From: an uncultured Ignavibacteriota bacterium
GTDB lineage: Bacteria; Bacteroidota; Ignavibacteria; Tepidaquicellales; Tepidaquicellaceae
Reading direction: 5' to 3'
Assembly (NCBI GenBank): GCA_903901375.1
Contig: CAIUQV010000372.1
Coordinates: forward strand, 1 to 18,591
Length of the DNA: 18,591 bases
Shown here: piece after piece, positions 1 to 8,112 of the stretch
How the letters are laid out: each line of letters starts with the position of its first letter
How positions within the stretch are numbered: the first letter of the stretch is position 1
Translations under genes and position numbers: made by a program
Notes under the pieces: model-generated
Seen by the model: the letters and a program-made list of their open reading frames with translations, nothing else
What the model was told of the DNA's origin: nothing
Databases searched by the model: none

Positions 1-15
1 ACTTCCACACTTGCT

Positions 16-1584
16 TTGATTAACAATTATTTCATACTCAAAGCTCAGGCAGATTATCTTAAAAATCTTTCCTCGTCATATTTAATTGTAAATGTTTTCT
101 CAACTGAGAAAAATCGTATCACATTTCATCTTCTAACTGATAAAGGAAAAGAATCTTACCTTACAATAATAATAGAAAAGAATCTTGAATGCTTTTTTAT
201 AGAAGAAGAGAAATCAATTCCGGTTAAGAATATTCTTTATCTTTTTGACAGTATCCTGAATACTTCGATTATAGATATCAGAGTCGAAGATAAGAACAGG
301 ATAGTTACAATATTACTCAGTAATTCAATTGTTATAACCTTTTTTGCATTCCCCAAGTATTCTAATCTATTCCTAAGTAAGGATAATGTAATAGTTGACT
401 GTTATTCGGATAAGGCAGTTTTTATTAATAAAAAATTGGAAGATTTACTCCCAGTTCGTCAATCTGATTCAGCATCTATCAATTCCAATGATATTAATTC
501 ATACCTCAGGAATAATTATTCTTACATTGGAAAGCTATATAATGAAGATATAATTCAGAAGTTTGGGAATAAAGAAATTGTGGAATACGAAAGTGAGATT
601 CTAAAGTACATCACTTCGTTACTAAAAGCTGATGAATTTATACTTTACAATAATGAAGATACTGTAATTCCTTCCTTAACTCCTTTGGGAGCATACTCAA
701 ATTTTAAAAGGGAAAATCTAAAAGATATTAACGAGCTGATAATTCGCTTTTACAGAACTTATAAATTTTTAACATCAAGAAAGAAAATAAAAGATTCACT
801 TACAGATTCAGTTGACCTAAAGATTAAAAGAATAAAGAATAAAATAATTAATCTTACAAATGCAAAGTCTGAAGCCGGTAATTCAAATAAATATAAGAGG
901 TACGGTGATATACTTTTCAGTAATATTCATAATATTGAGAAGGGATTAAAAGAGTATTTTCATATTGACCCTGAAACAGGGGAAAATGAAAAGATAAAAC
1001 TGAATCCTTTAATTTCGGTTTCAAATAATGCTTCAAATTATTATAATAAATACAAAGGACTGAAGAATTCAATTGCAGAGCTGGAGAAGAAAATCAATGT
1101 GCTGAATAATGAATTGTCAGAACTTGAAGTACAGAGAGATGCATTGGTATCAGAGAATAATTTAAAAAGTTTAAATAAAATGAGCAAAGCAGAAGAAAAG
1201 GAAAAAGAAACAGAAAAACTGCCTTTCCGAATATTCAAGATTGATGAAAAGTTTGAAGTATGGGTAGGGAAGGATAGCGCCAGTAATGATTTACTTACAA
1301 TGAAGTATGCGAGTCAGTATGATTTATGGTTTCACGTCAGAGGTTCAAGCGGTTCACATACTATACTTAAATTTCTTGATAAGAATCTGACTCCAGTGAA
1401 GTCTTTGATTATACAGGCGGCTGCTATTGCGGCATATTACAGCAAAGCCAGAAACGGGAAGCATATTCCTGTAGCTTACTGTGAACGCAAGTATGTAAAG
1501 AAAAGAAAAGGATTTAATCAGGGTGCCGTTGTGATGGAGAAAGAAAAGGTTATTTTTGTAGATCCGAAAGTGCCTGAAGCTTAG
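16..1584 (+). CDS. rqcH: NFACT family protein (RqcH/FbpA-like ribosome-associated quality control factor)
   Basis: Probable RqcH-type NFACT protein. In bacteria this family binds peptidyl-tRNA-blocked 50S subunits and adds alanine tails to stalled nascent chains. Visible layout: NFACT-N region at about residues 1-200; a Lys/Glu-rich, coiled-coil-prone middle at about 255-400; NFACT-R (DUF814) domain at about 405-522, with VWVGKDSASNDLLT, DLWFHVRG followed by GSH, and a C-terminal VKKRKGFNQGAV segment, all hallmarks of the domain. At 522 residues it is slightly shorter than Firmicute homologues (about 570). The residue pair matching the functional Asp-Arg of NFACT-N appears to be Asn94-Arg95. 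The frame stays open to the window edge and the only candidate start here is TTG at 16. MINNYF resembles the usual family N-terminus, but a start upstream of the window cannot be excluded. It ends 2 bases from the convergent TPR gene. Confidence 0.85.
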   Translation: MINNYFILKAQADYLKNLSSSYLIVNVFSTEKNRITFHLLTDKGKESYLTIIIEKNLECFFIEEEKSIPVKNILYLFDSILNTSIIDIRVEDKNRIVTILLSNSIVITFFAFPKYSNLFLSKDNVIVDCYSDKAVFINKKLEDLLPVRQSDSASINSNDINSYLRNNYSYIGKLYNEDIIQKFGNKEIVEYESEILKYITSLLKADEFILYNNEDTVIPSLTPLGAYSNFKRENLKDINELIIRFYRTYKFLTSRKKIKDSLTDSVDLKIKRIKNKIINLTNAKSEAGNSNKYKRYGDILFSNIHNIEKGLKEYFHIDPETGENEKIKLNPLISVSNNASNYYNKYKGLKNSIAELEKKINVLNNELSELEVQRDALVSENNLKSLNKMSKAEEKEKETEKLPFRIFKIDEKFEVWVGKDSASNDLLTMKYASQYDLWFHVRGSSGSHTILKFLDKNLTPVKSLIIQAAAIAAYYSKARNGKHIPVAYCERKYVKKRKGFNQGAVVMEKEKVIFVDPKVPEA

Positions 1585-1586
1585 AT

Positions 1587-2357
1587 TTACATTCTTCGTT
1601 CGAGATCTGCAATCTTCTCGAGAATCCTCTTTTTATTCTTATGGCCGGCTCTAAGCAATAGAGTGTAAGCATCAAATGCTTCTTTGTGAAGGCCCTGTTT
1701 TGCAATAACGTCAGCTATAGTTTCAGTTATAATTTTTACATTCCCGAGTATTGAATCCTTGCTTTCATTCTTGTAATTATTCAAATCGTTATTATCTTCA
1801 TTTTTGCTGCTCTTCTTTTGCTGAAGTGTATCAATTGATATTGATTTGATTGTCTCAATAAAATTCCTGAACTTAGGATCGTTTTCCAGATTTGATATTA
1901 ATTCATTATCTATGAATGCTAATTCCTGGTTATTCTGGTCAGGTAACGCTTCGCAAAAAGGTATATTTTTAAGTTTGTCTTCATAATCTTCAAACTTATC
2001 AAGGTCTGAAAGCATTTCCTTATAAAAAATCTTAGCCTGGCTTTGCTTTTTCTTGAACTCTTCCAACGAAGAGTACAATAAATCAATTAACTCTTTATTC
2101 TGTATCTTGTTCTCAATTTCCTTTAATTCTGATTCGGCTTCATTAAAATACTCAAGCTTTATTAATGCTTTTACTTTAAGTATTTTTGGCGTAAGATAAA
2201 AAGGGTATAATTCGGTTACCATATTGCAGATCTTGATACAGTTATCATACTGGTCATTAAAGAAGTACAGATTAGCTAACTTAATTAATAGGGGTGAGAA
2301 GAAATTGTTTTCCAGTTTCTCTTTAAGGAAGTTAATATAGTTATCGAGATTATACAT
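1587..2357 (-). CDS. Tetratricopeptide-repeat protein, last gene of the lptE operon
   Basis: A 256-residue cytoplasmic-looking protein with no signal peptide. Helix pairs with TPR spacing appear at about residues 18-85 (LLIKLANLYFFNDQYDNCIK, then KILKVKALIKLEYFNEAESE). A further TPR-like unit sits at the C-terminus (about 208-250: IADVIAKQGLHKEAFDAYTLL). Between them is a charged, Asn/Lys/Asp-rich stretch at about 165-200, probably disordered. The ATG overlaps the end of the upstream glycosyltransferase gene by 8 bases, so the two are probably translationally coupled. In Bacteroidota genomes I recall a TPR protein of this kind following lptE; here a glycosyltransferase gene sits between them. 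The exact role is unknown; the context suggests envelope biogenesis or a scaffold. Confidence 0.75.
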   Translation of the reverse strand: MYNLDNYINFLKEKLENNFFSPLLIKLANLYFFNDQYDNCIKICNMVTELYPFYLTPKILKVKALIKLEYFNEAESELKEIENKIQNKELIDLLYSSLEEFKKKQSQAKIFYKEMLSDLDKFEDYEDKLKNIPFCEALPDQNNQELAFIDNELISNLENDPKFRNFIETIKSISIDTLQQKKSSKNEDNNDLNNYKNESKDSILGNVKIITETIADVIAKQGLHKEAFDAYTLLLRAGHKNKKRILEKIADLERRM

Positions 2358-3855
2358 TACCTGCTAATGCTAATTTTGCTGCTTTATTAATAAGGTAAAC
2401 CTGTTTAAAAGATAAATATGAAATTATTCCAAATCCGGAAGCAAACATTAACTGAAATGGTATAGAAGCTATCTGAGCATAATAAACTGATATCCCCACA
2501 CCGATAAACGAATAAACAGAGAGCAAGGCTTCGATATAAGCTACAAATGTAACTTTCTTTGCATGATATTTCTTATCATGAACAGTATCGTTGTGGCTTA
2601 CTATTTTATATTTAGGGGTTCTAACGAATTCGGTTTTCTTATTGATTAATCCTTCCCATACAGCCTTTAAGTTATTAACTGATAATCCCATACTTCCCAT
2701 CATAAAAACAGGGAAGTAAATAATCCTTTTCTGCCAGTCAGGATAAACATCTTTTTGTGAATACATATAAAACATCATAGAACTCACAAATGCAAATATG
2801 AAGAATGACATAAATTTAAACACAGAGTCGTATTCACCAGTTTCCTTAATAAGCGTAATTATCGGATTTAATATTGCGGCTAAAAGTATAAACGGATAAG
2901 CAAGATTACTCCAAAGATGAATGAAAGACTGAAACTTTTCCCTGAAAGGTAAATCAGATTTCAGAACTTTCGGGTATATCTTTTTAGCTGTTTCAATTGC
3001 TCCTTTAGTCCATCTGAATTGCTGAGATCGCAGTGCATTTATATCAGCCGGTAATTCCGATGGGGAAGTGAAGTTTACAAGATACTTTAATTGCCAACCT
3101 TTCATCTGAGCTCTGTAAGAAAGGTCTAAATCCTCCGTTAATGTGTCAGCTTCCCAGTTACCTGCATCAAAAATACATTCCTTACGCCATATACCGCCCG
3201 TTCCGTTGAAATTAATAAAGAAGCCAGCTCTGTTTCGTACAGCCTGTTCAACGACAAAATGTCCGTCAAGAGCAATAGCCTGGGTTTTTGTGAGAATTGA
3301 ATAATCTCTGTTAATGTGTTCCCACCTTGTTTGAACAAGTCCAACCTTTTTATCTTTTAGGAAATAAGGAATTGTTCTGTTAAGAAAGTTCTTTCTTGGT
3401 ATAAAATCAGCATCGAATATTGCTACAAATTCACCAAGAGCAGTTTTAAGTCCTTCTTTAAGTGCTCCAGCCTTATAGCCCTGTCTGTTTGTTCTGTGTA
3501 TATGGTTTATTAAATAACCCTTTTCAATGTATGGCTTTATATGTTTATCAATAATATCTTTTGTGTCATCTGTTGAGTCATCCAGTATTTGTATTTCCAG
3601 CTTATCTTTCGGGTAGTCGATTCTTAAAGAAGCATCAATTAACCTGCAAATAACATATTTCTCATTGTATAAAGGTAATTGAATAGTTACAAAAGGATAT
3701 TCTTTAATCACAAAATCCGTTGGGTCAATATCTTCTGTTCTTTTGTTAAAAGTTTTGAAATAGAAGTAAATCATGCTGAACCCGTGGCTCGCAAAAAAGA
3801 ACAGGATGGACAATGATACGATGTACGTTAATAAAATTATACTTTCAATTTTCAT
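2350..3855 (-). CDS. Membrane-bound processive glycosyltransferase, family 2 (cellulose synthase/CslA-like)
   Basis: A 501-residue inner-membrane GT2 enzyme. An N-terminal membrane helix (about residues 5-30) is followed by a cytoplasmic GT-A domain with the full D,D,D,QxxRW set: DDS at 92-94, DAD at 148-150, TED at 240-242 and QQFRW at 278-282. At least three or four further hydrophobic segments follow between about 310 and 490. The QxxRW signature marks processive enzymes that make beta-linked polysaccharide (cellulose, mannan or similar) and move it through the membrane. The substrate cannot be read from sequence; the layout is closest to CslA-type (gluco)mannan synthases and their bacterial relatives. 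No c-di-GMP-binding PilZ domain is visible. It starts 6 bases after the lptE stop and overlaps the TPR gene by 8 bases, so it is part of the same operon. Confidence 0.88.
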   Translation of the reverse strand: MKIESIILLTYIVSLSILFFFASHGFSMIYFYFKTFNKRTEDIDPTDFVIKEYPFVTIQLPLYNEKYVICRLIDASLRIDYPKDKLEIQILDDSTDDTKDIIDKHIKPYIEKGYLINHIHRTNRQGYKAGALKEGLKTALGEFVAIFDADFIPRKNFLNRTIPYFLKDKKVGLVQTRWEHINRDYSILTKTQAIALDGHFVVEQAVRNRAGFFINFNGTGGIWRKECIFDAGNWEADTLTEDLDLSYRAQMKGWQLKYLVNFTSPSELPADINALRSQQFRWTKGAIETAKKIYPKVLKSDLPFREKFQSFIHLWSNLAYPFILLAAILNPIITLIKETGEYDSVFKFMSFFIFAFVSSMMFYMYSQKDVYPDWQKRIIYFPVFMMGSMGLSVNNLKAVWEGLINKKTEFVRTPKYKIVSHNDTVHDKKYHAKKVTFVAYIEALLSVYSFIGVGISVYYAQIASIPFQLMFASGFGIISYLSFKQVYLINKAAKLALAGNV

Positions 3856-3861
3856 TTTAAT

Positions 3862-4368
3862 TTACCAGTTTGAAATAATATCGTTTAATATATCTTCAGC
3901 TATTTTATCTCTTGCAATAACAATGCCTGCTTCTCTCTCCGAGAATGAATTAGAAGATGAGTTATATTCCCCCCAGTTTTCATAATTTCTTTCCCATATT
4001 TTCTTTTGCTTCTTTAGATTCTCAAATACAACACTGACGTTAATAGTGATTTTTCTTTTAGTAACGTTTTCGGCTCCGCTAATAACAAGGGCATCATCTT
4101 TAATAGAGGAAATATTGCATGTGATAACAGCATCGGCTTTTGATTTGTCCACAAGTTTTAAAGTGTTATCACTTATTATTTTGTTCTTAAGTACTTCAGT
4201 AAATTTTTCTACTATACCTGAAACTGCAAATCCTGAATTATCTGTGAATAATGGTACTGCAACTGTTTTTATGCCATCAGGGGGATTGTTTCCCCTGAAA
4301 CTGTATATCCCGCATGAAGCAAAGATTGCAGATGCCAATAATAATATTATGAAGTTAATTTTATACAA
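3862..4368 (-). CDS. lptE: LPS-assembly lipoprotein LptE
   Basis: A 168-residue lipoprotein of the LptE family, the outer-membrane partner that plugs the LptD barrel for LPS insertion. A hydrophobic signal peptide runs through about residues 4-18 and ends at Cys19 in the context IFASC; Phe at -3 makes it a slightly loose lipobox. Directly after comes CGIYSFRGNNPPDGIKT, typical of Bacteroidota-type LptE (CGxYSF, PPDxKT), then an alternating strand/helix pattern to IAEDILNDIISNW. The only usable start is TTG at 4368, which overlaps the upstream regulator stop by 8 bases; no in-frame ATG precedes the signal peptide. It lies between a sigma-54 activator and a polysaccharide synthase, so it is likely translationally coupled to the former. 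Confidence 0.85.
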   Translation of the reverse strand: MYKINFIILLLASAIFASCGIYSFRGNNPPDGIKTVAVPLFTDNSGFAVSGIVEKFTEVLKNKIISDNTLKLVDKSKADAVITCNISSIKDDALVISGAENVTKRKITINVSVVFENLKKQKKIWERNYENWGEYNSSSNSFSEREAGIVIARDKIAEDILNDIISNW

Positions 4369-5467
4369 TATTATACTTGTCTAATTTGTATTTCTTTATT
4401 TTCCTGTAAATATTTCTGGGAGTCTGGCCAAGATTATCAGAGACCTTGTTTATATCCCATTTATACAATTTTAATAAATATGTCAGTAATTTACTTTCTA
4501 TATCTTCCGCATTCAAATCCTTTATTTCGTCATATTTAATAACAAAGTCATCATCAGAATTTGCCTTAGTGATTTCCTGAGTTTTAGAATTTATCATTTT
4601 CTTTACATCAAGAATATCAGATTTTAATTCTATCAGTGCCCGTATTATTATGTCTTGCTCCGTAAAATCTCTTGTGACGGTCGGTATAGCGGGTAGTTGT
4701 CTGCTTTCATATACTTCCGTGTAAAGGTTTTTCTTAACGTCCTCTAAACTGATTTTTTTGTTAGGGTTCAGGATAACTATACTTTCACAGAAATTTCTTA
4801 ATTCTCTTGCATTTCCGTACCAGATGTAATTACGGATGTAATCCATTGCGTCGTCATCGATACCTGCAAAAGTAATGTTATTTCTTTCACATACATTTTT
4901 AATGAAGTAATCAAACATTATATCAATATCAGGTTTCCTTTCTCTTAGAGGAGGGATATTAATGTTTACTGATTTAAGTCTGAAGTATAAATCTTCTCTG
5001 AAATTTTTATGTGCAACTTCTTCTGCAAGATTCTTATTGGTAGCAGCAATTACTCTCACATCAACGAATACTTTCTTAGTCCCTCCGACTTTCATGAATT
5101 CCCCTGATTCAAGAACACGAAGTATTTTTACCTGTGTTGCCAAAGGCATATCACCGATTTCATCAAGAAATATAGTTCCTTTATCAGCCATTTCGAAGTA
5201 TCCGGCCCTGCTTTCAATAGCGCCTGTAAATGAACCTTTTGTATGTCCGAATAATTCGCTTTCAATTATTCCTTCAGGTATAGCTCCGCAATTAACAGTA
5301 ATTAAAGGTTTATTGCTTCTTTTACTGTTCTGATGAATAGCATTAGCAACAAGTTCTTTTCCCGTACCGCTTTCTCCTGTAACCAGGACACTTATATCAG
5401 TAGGTGCAACCTGCTTTATAATCTCATTTATCTCTTTAATCTGTATGGAATTACCGAGTATTTTCAT
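4361..5467 (-). CDS. Sensorless sigma-54-dependent transcriptional activator (AAA+ with Fis-type HTH)
   Basis: Bacterial enhancer-binding protein of 368 residues. It has no N-terminal receiver, GAF or PAS domain: the AAA+ domain begins within the first 10 residues, as in PspF. Walker A is GESGTGKE at 31-38. The sigma-54 contact loop is GSFTGA at 78-83, with Ser in place of the commoner Ala. Walker B is TIFLDE at 98-103, the arginine region is LYFRLKSV at 160-167, and IPPLRER sits at 171-177. The C-terminal Fis-type helix-turn-helix is KVSDNLGQTPRNIYRKIKKY near the end. ATG at 5467 is preferred over an in-frame ATG at 5488, because MKILGNSIQIKEI is where homology to the family would begin. It is the first gene of the lptE operon and diverges from the GT-C gene. 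With no sensory domain, its activity must be set by a partner protein or by expression level. Confidence 0.88.
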   Translation of the reverse strand: MKILGNSIQIKEINEIIKQVAPTDISVLVTGESGTGKELVANAIHQNSKRSNKPLITVNCGAIPEGIIESELFGHTKGSFTGAIESRAGYFEMADKGTIFLDEIGDMPLATQVKILRVLESGEFMKVGGTKKVFVDVRVIAATNKNLAEEVAHKNFREDLYFRLKSVNINIPPLRERKPDIDIMFDYFIKNVCERNNITFAGIDDDAMDYIRNYIWYGNARELRNFCESIVILNPNKKISLEDVKKNLYTEVYESRQLPAIPTVTRDFTEQDIIIRALIELKSDILDVKKMINSKTQEITKANSDDDFVIKYDEIKDLNAEDIESKLLTYLLKLYKWDINKVSDNLGQTPRNIYRKIKKYKLDKYNIV

Positions 5468-5597
5468 ATATATTAATGAATATAACATTATACAAAAGTT
5501 TATTAAAGTTAAATCGGGATATTGGATTTCATTATAAATATCTCTTTATCCTTTAATAGTTGATATAATTTGTATAATTTTCTCAACATTTTTTAAT
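5468..5597. promoter_or_regulatory. Divergent promoter region between the sigma-54 activator operon and the sugar module
   Basis: This 130-base, very AT-rich spacer must carry promoters for both directions. On the plus strand two TATAAT hexamers occur at 5564-5569 and 5573-5578, about 20-30 bases before the GT-C ATG, without a convincing upstream element. It contains no GC dinucleotide, so no standard sigma-54 promoter (GG-N10-GC) lies here on either strand. No Shine-Dalgarno sequence precedes either start. Confidence 0.35.
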
Positions 5598-7178
5598 ATG
5601 GCAAAATCAAAAGAAGAAAAGACAGCAAAGAAACAGGAAGTTCCGTTTGATGAATACATTGACAAGTATTTCTGGCTGGTAATACCTGTATTTACAATTA
5701 TATATTTCTGGCTTTCGAATATTTCAGTTGGATTCTATCAGGATGACGAAATCGCACAGTTTTTAAATGCAGTAAAGTTTAAGGTTGATGCATTCTCTAT
5801 ACTAGGAAATAACCCTAAACCGGGATGGAAAATATTCCTTGTACTTCCCGCTATGATTGATTTTAAAGCAGTCCTTGTTTTTAATGCTTTAATTGCTTCT
5901 TTAACCGTTTTCTTCACATTTAAACTTCTTAAAGAGTATGATGTAAAATATGCATATTTCGGGGCATTTTTGCTTGCAGTTCAGCCTTTATTCTTTGACC
6001 TTTCTTTCAGGACTTATTCAGAAATATTTACTGCTCTTTTAATAGTAATTTTCCTGATACTTTATAAAAGAGATTATTTATTACTTTCAAGTTTACTCAT
6101 TGGTTATGTGTTTACTATCAGACAGGAAATAGCTGTTTTTATTGTAGTCCTGTTTGTTATTATGATTTATAAGAAAAAGATTATTCCTGCATTAGCGGTA
6201 GGTGTCTTTCCGGTCGTTTATAATCTTCTTGGTCTTCTGAAAACCGGTGATCCTTTGTTTGTTTTAACGGAAATGAAGACTGTAGCTGCTTTGACTTATA
6301 ATTCTCAGGGCATATTCCATTACTTTAAAGTTTATATATTTATAGTAGGTCCGATTACTTTGCTGCTTTTCCTGCAGGGATTCTTTGGCTTTTTTGCAAA
6401 TACAAAGAATTACAGAGCTTATTTAGAGAAGTACTTACTTTTCTATGTCTTGTTTATCACAGTATTTGCAGTTCAAATGTACACTATGATGAGTAATGGT
6501 CCTAATCCGGGTAACTGGAGATATCTGCTTCACATTTCTCCGATTGCAGTTTTCTTCGCAACTGTTGGATTGAACAATCTCGCTGATAAAGAATTTAAGA
6601 AACTTCATTTTGTAATAACAGGATTCATTTTCTTTGCTACATTTGCTTTTTTATCTAAAGAATCAGATGGTTTTAAATTGTTAGAAGTTAACGACTATAC
6701 AAAAGTTGTTTTTATTGTAATTTTCTTTGCAGCAGCAATGCTCATACCATCCAAGGAAAGAGTATCTTACCTGAATAAACTGTCGGTTGTTTTAATAATA
6801 GCATCTGTATTTTATCTATATGTTGATTTTAAACCAAAGAAGTTGTCTCCTGAAAATCAAACTGTAAAATCTGTTGCTGAAGTACTCAATAAAGACGGAC
6901 TAAAAGGGAATTTCTATGCAAATCATTCAGTACTTCTGTTTTTTCTGGATAACTTCAGAAAAGAACCTCAGAAGTATCTGCCTTTAAATTCAAAGTATTT
7001 AAAAGATGTACCGAAAGGTTCTATTCTGGTCTGGGAGAATCATTATGGATACAGACCCGAATTTGAGAATGATATAAAGATCGAAGATTTGCAGAAAAAC
7101 CCAGATTACAAAGTGATAAATCAATACGTATCTACCGATAAAAGGTTTGCTGCATATATAATTGAGAAAATTAACTGA
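5598..7178 (+). CDS. GT-C fold polytopic membrane glycosyltransferase (PMT/GT39- or GT22-like)
   Basis: A 526-residue multipass membrane protein with about 10-12 hydrophobic helices from residue 24 to about 415, then a soluble tail of about 110 residues. The first extracytoplasmic loop carries the acidic motif YQDDEIAQ (Asp49, Asp50, Glu51). This placement right after TM1 is diagnostic of GT-C enzymes that take sugars from polyprenyl-phosphate donors. A second loop has RTYSEI, and a later one has NPGNWRY before a helix. The layout resembles ArnT/PMT and Alg9-type transferases; I cannot choose between subfamilies or name the acceptor (protein, lipid or glycan). An N-terminal Lys-rich cytoplasmic stretch (residues 1-16) precedes TM1. 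The SDR gene starts one base after its stop, and a polyprenyl-phosphate sugar synthase-like gene follows, which fits local donor supply. Confidence 0.75.
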   Translation: MAKSKEEKTAKKQEVPFDEYIDKYFWLVIPVFTIIYFWLSNISVGFYQDDEIAQFLNAVKFKVDAFSILGNNPKPGWKIFLVLPAMIDFKAVLVFNALIASLTVFFTFKLLKEYDVKYAYFGAFLLAVQPLFFDLSFRTYSEIFTALLIVIFLILYKRDYLLLSSLLIGYVFTIRQEIAVFIVVLFVIMIYKKKIIPALAVGVFPVVYNLLGLLKTGDPLFVLTEMKTVAALTYNSQGIFHYFKVYIFIVGPITLLLFLQGFFGFFANTKNYRAYLEKYLLFYVLFITVFAVQMYTMMSNGPNPGNWRYLLHISPIAVFFATVGLNNLADKEFKKLHFVITGFIFFATFAFLSKESDGFKLLEVNDYTKVVFIVIFFAAAMLIPSKERVSYLNKLSVVLIIASVFYLYVDFKPKKLSPENQTVKSVAEVLNKDGLKGNFYANHSVLLFFLDNFRKEPQKYLPLNSKYLKDVPKGSILVWENHYGYRPEFENDIKIEDLQKNPDYKVINQYVSTDKRFAAYIIEKIN

Positions 7179-7179
7179 T

Positions 7180-8112
7180 ATGAATAATTGCATAATTTTT
7201 GGCGGCGGCGGGTTCATAGGTTCACATTTGACCGAAGAACTTCTTAAGAGAAATTATAATGTCACAGTCTTTGACAAAATTAATTTCTCAAAAGATAATC
7301 TCAGGAGTTTTAAAGATAAGATAAAGATTATAGAAGGCGATTTTAATAATGAATATGATTTGCTGAACAGCTTGGACGGTATAGACTATGTTTTTCATTT
7401 AGTCAGTTCCACTTTACCCGCATCATCAAATGATAATCCTGTTTACGATGTTGAATCTAATTTAGTATCTACATTAAGACTTTTGCAGGATGTAGTTAAA
7501 AGGAAAATAAAGAAAGTCATATTTGTATCTTCCGGAGGAACAGTTTATGGTATACCCAAATCAACACCTATAAAAGAAGAGCATCCCCGACATCCTATCT
7601 GTTCATATGGAATAACAAAGAAAACTATCGAAGATTATCTGTATATGTTTAATTTTCTTTACGGTCTTGACTATACAATATTCAGGCTTGCGAATCCATA
7701 CGGTGAAAGACAAAATCCATTATATGCTCAGGGTGTAATACCTGTATTTCTTAAAAAGATAATACTTAACGAAGAAATAGTAATCTGGGGAGATGGCTCC
7801 GTAAGAAGAGATTACATATATATTAAGGATGCAATATTGCCTTTGGTTAATTCACTTGAATATAAAAGCGATAATAAAGTGTTTAACCTCGGGTCAGGTA
7901 CCGGTTATTCAGTAAATGAACTTCTTGATAAGATTAAAAGAATTACCGGTATTGATGCTAAAGTAAGATATGTCGAAGGCAGAAAACTTGACGTACCGGT
8001 TAGCATTTTAGATATTTCACTGCTTAAAAAGGAAATGAACTACTTGCCAAAAATAGATATTGAAACAGGTATAGAGATTACATATAAATATTTAAAAGAG
8101 GTATTAACTTGA
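7180..8112 (+). CDS. NAD-dependent epimerase/dehydratase, extended SDR (GalE-like nucleotide-sugar enzyme)
   Basis: A 310-residue extended short-chain dehydrogenase of the nucleotide-sugar epimerase type. The N-terminal Rossmann motif is GGGGFIG at residues 8-14. SSGGTVYG at 117-124 includes the catalytic Ser/Thr region, and the YxxxK pair is Tyr143 and Lys147 (SYGITKK). NPYGERQ and VRRDYIYIKD follow; these are substrate- and cofactor-side motifs found in UDP-glucose 4-epimerase relatives. The enzyme should interconvert a UDP- or GDP-linked sugar in the cytoplasm; the exact sugar is not readable. ATG at 7180 was chosen: an in-frame TTG at 7162 would overlap the upstream gene and place residues ahead of the Rossmann strand. 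There is a 1-base gap to the GT-C gene and a 4-base overlap (TTGA) with the next gene, so it is the middle gene of a three-gene operon. Confidence 0.88.
   Translation: MNNCIIFGGGGFIGSHLTEELLKRNYNVTVFDKINFSKDNLRSFKDKIKIIEGDFNNEYDLLNSLDGIDYVFHLVSSTLPASSNDNPVYDVESNLVSTLRLLQDVVKRKIKKVIFVSSGGTVYGIPKSTPIKEEHPRHPICSYGITKKTIEDYLYMFNFLYGLDYTIFRLANPYGERQNPLYAQGVIPVFLKKIILNEEIVIWGDGSVRRDYIYIKDAILPLVNSLEYKSDNKVFNLGSGTGYSVNELLDKIKRITGIDAKVRYVEGRKLDVPVSILDISLLKKEMNYLPKIDIETGIEITYKYLKEVLT
8095..8101 (+). promoter_or_regulatory. Ribosome binding site supporting the TTG start at 8109
   Basis: AAAGAGG, 7 bases before TTG. It decides the start of the GT2 gene, whose first in-frame ATG is at codon 61, well inside the GT-A fold. 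It lies within the last codons of the epimerase gene. Confidence 0.6.

Noticed and set aside
1610..1640. TTCTCGAGAA palindrome followed by a T run as terminator for the NFACT gene
   Set aside because: A 10-base palindrome with no loop cannot form a stable RNA hairpin; it lies within the TPR coding sequence and scored no better than background.
5598..7178. GT-C protein as an O-antigen ligase or polymerase (WaaL/Wzy)
   Set aside because: The DDE motif directly after TM1 and the tail domain fit donor-lipid GT-C transferases; the large periplasmic loop typical of Wzy/WaaL is not evident.
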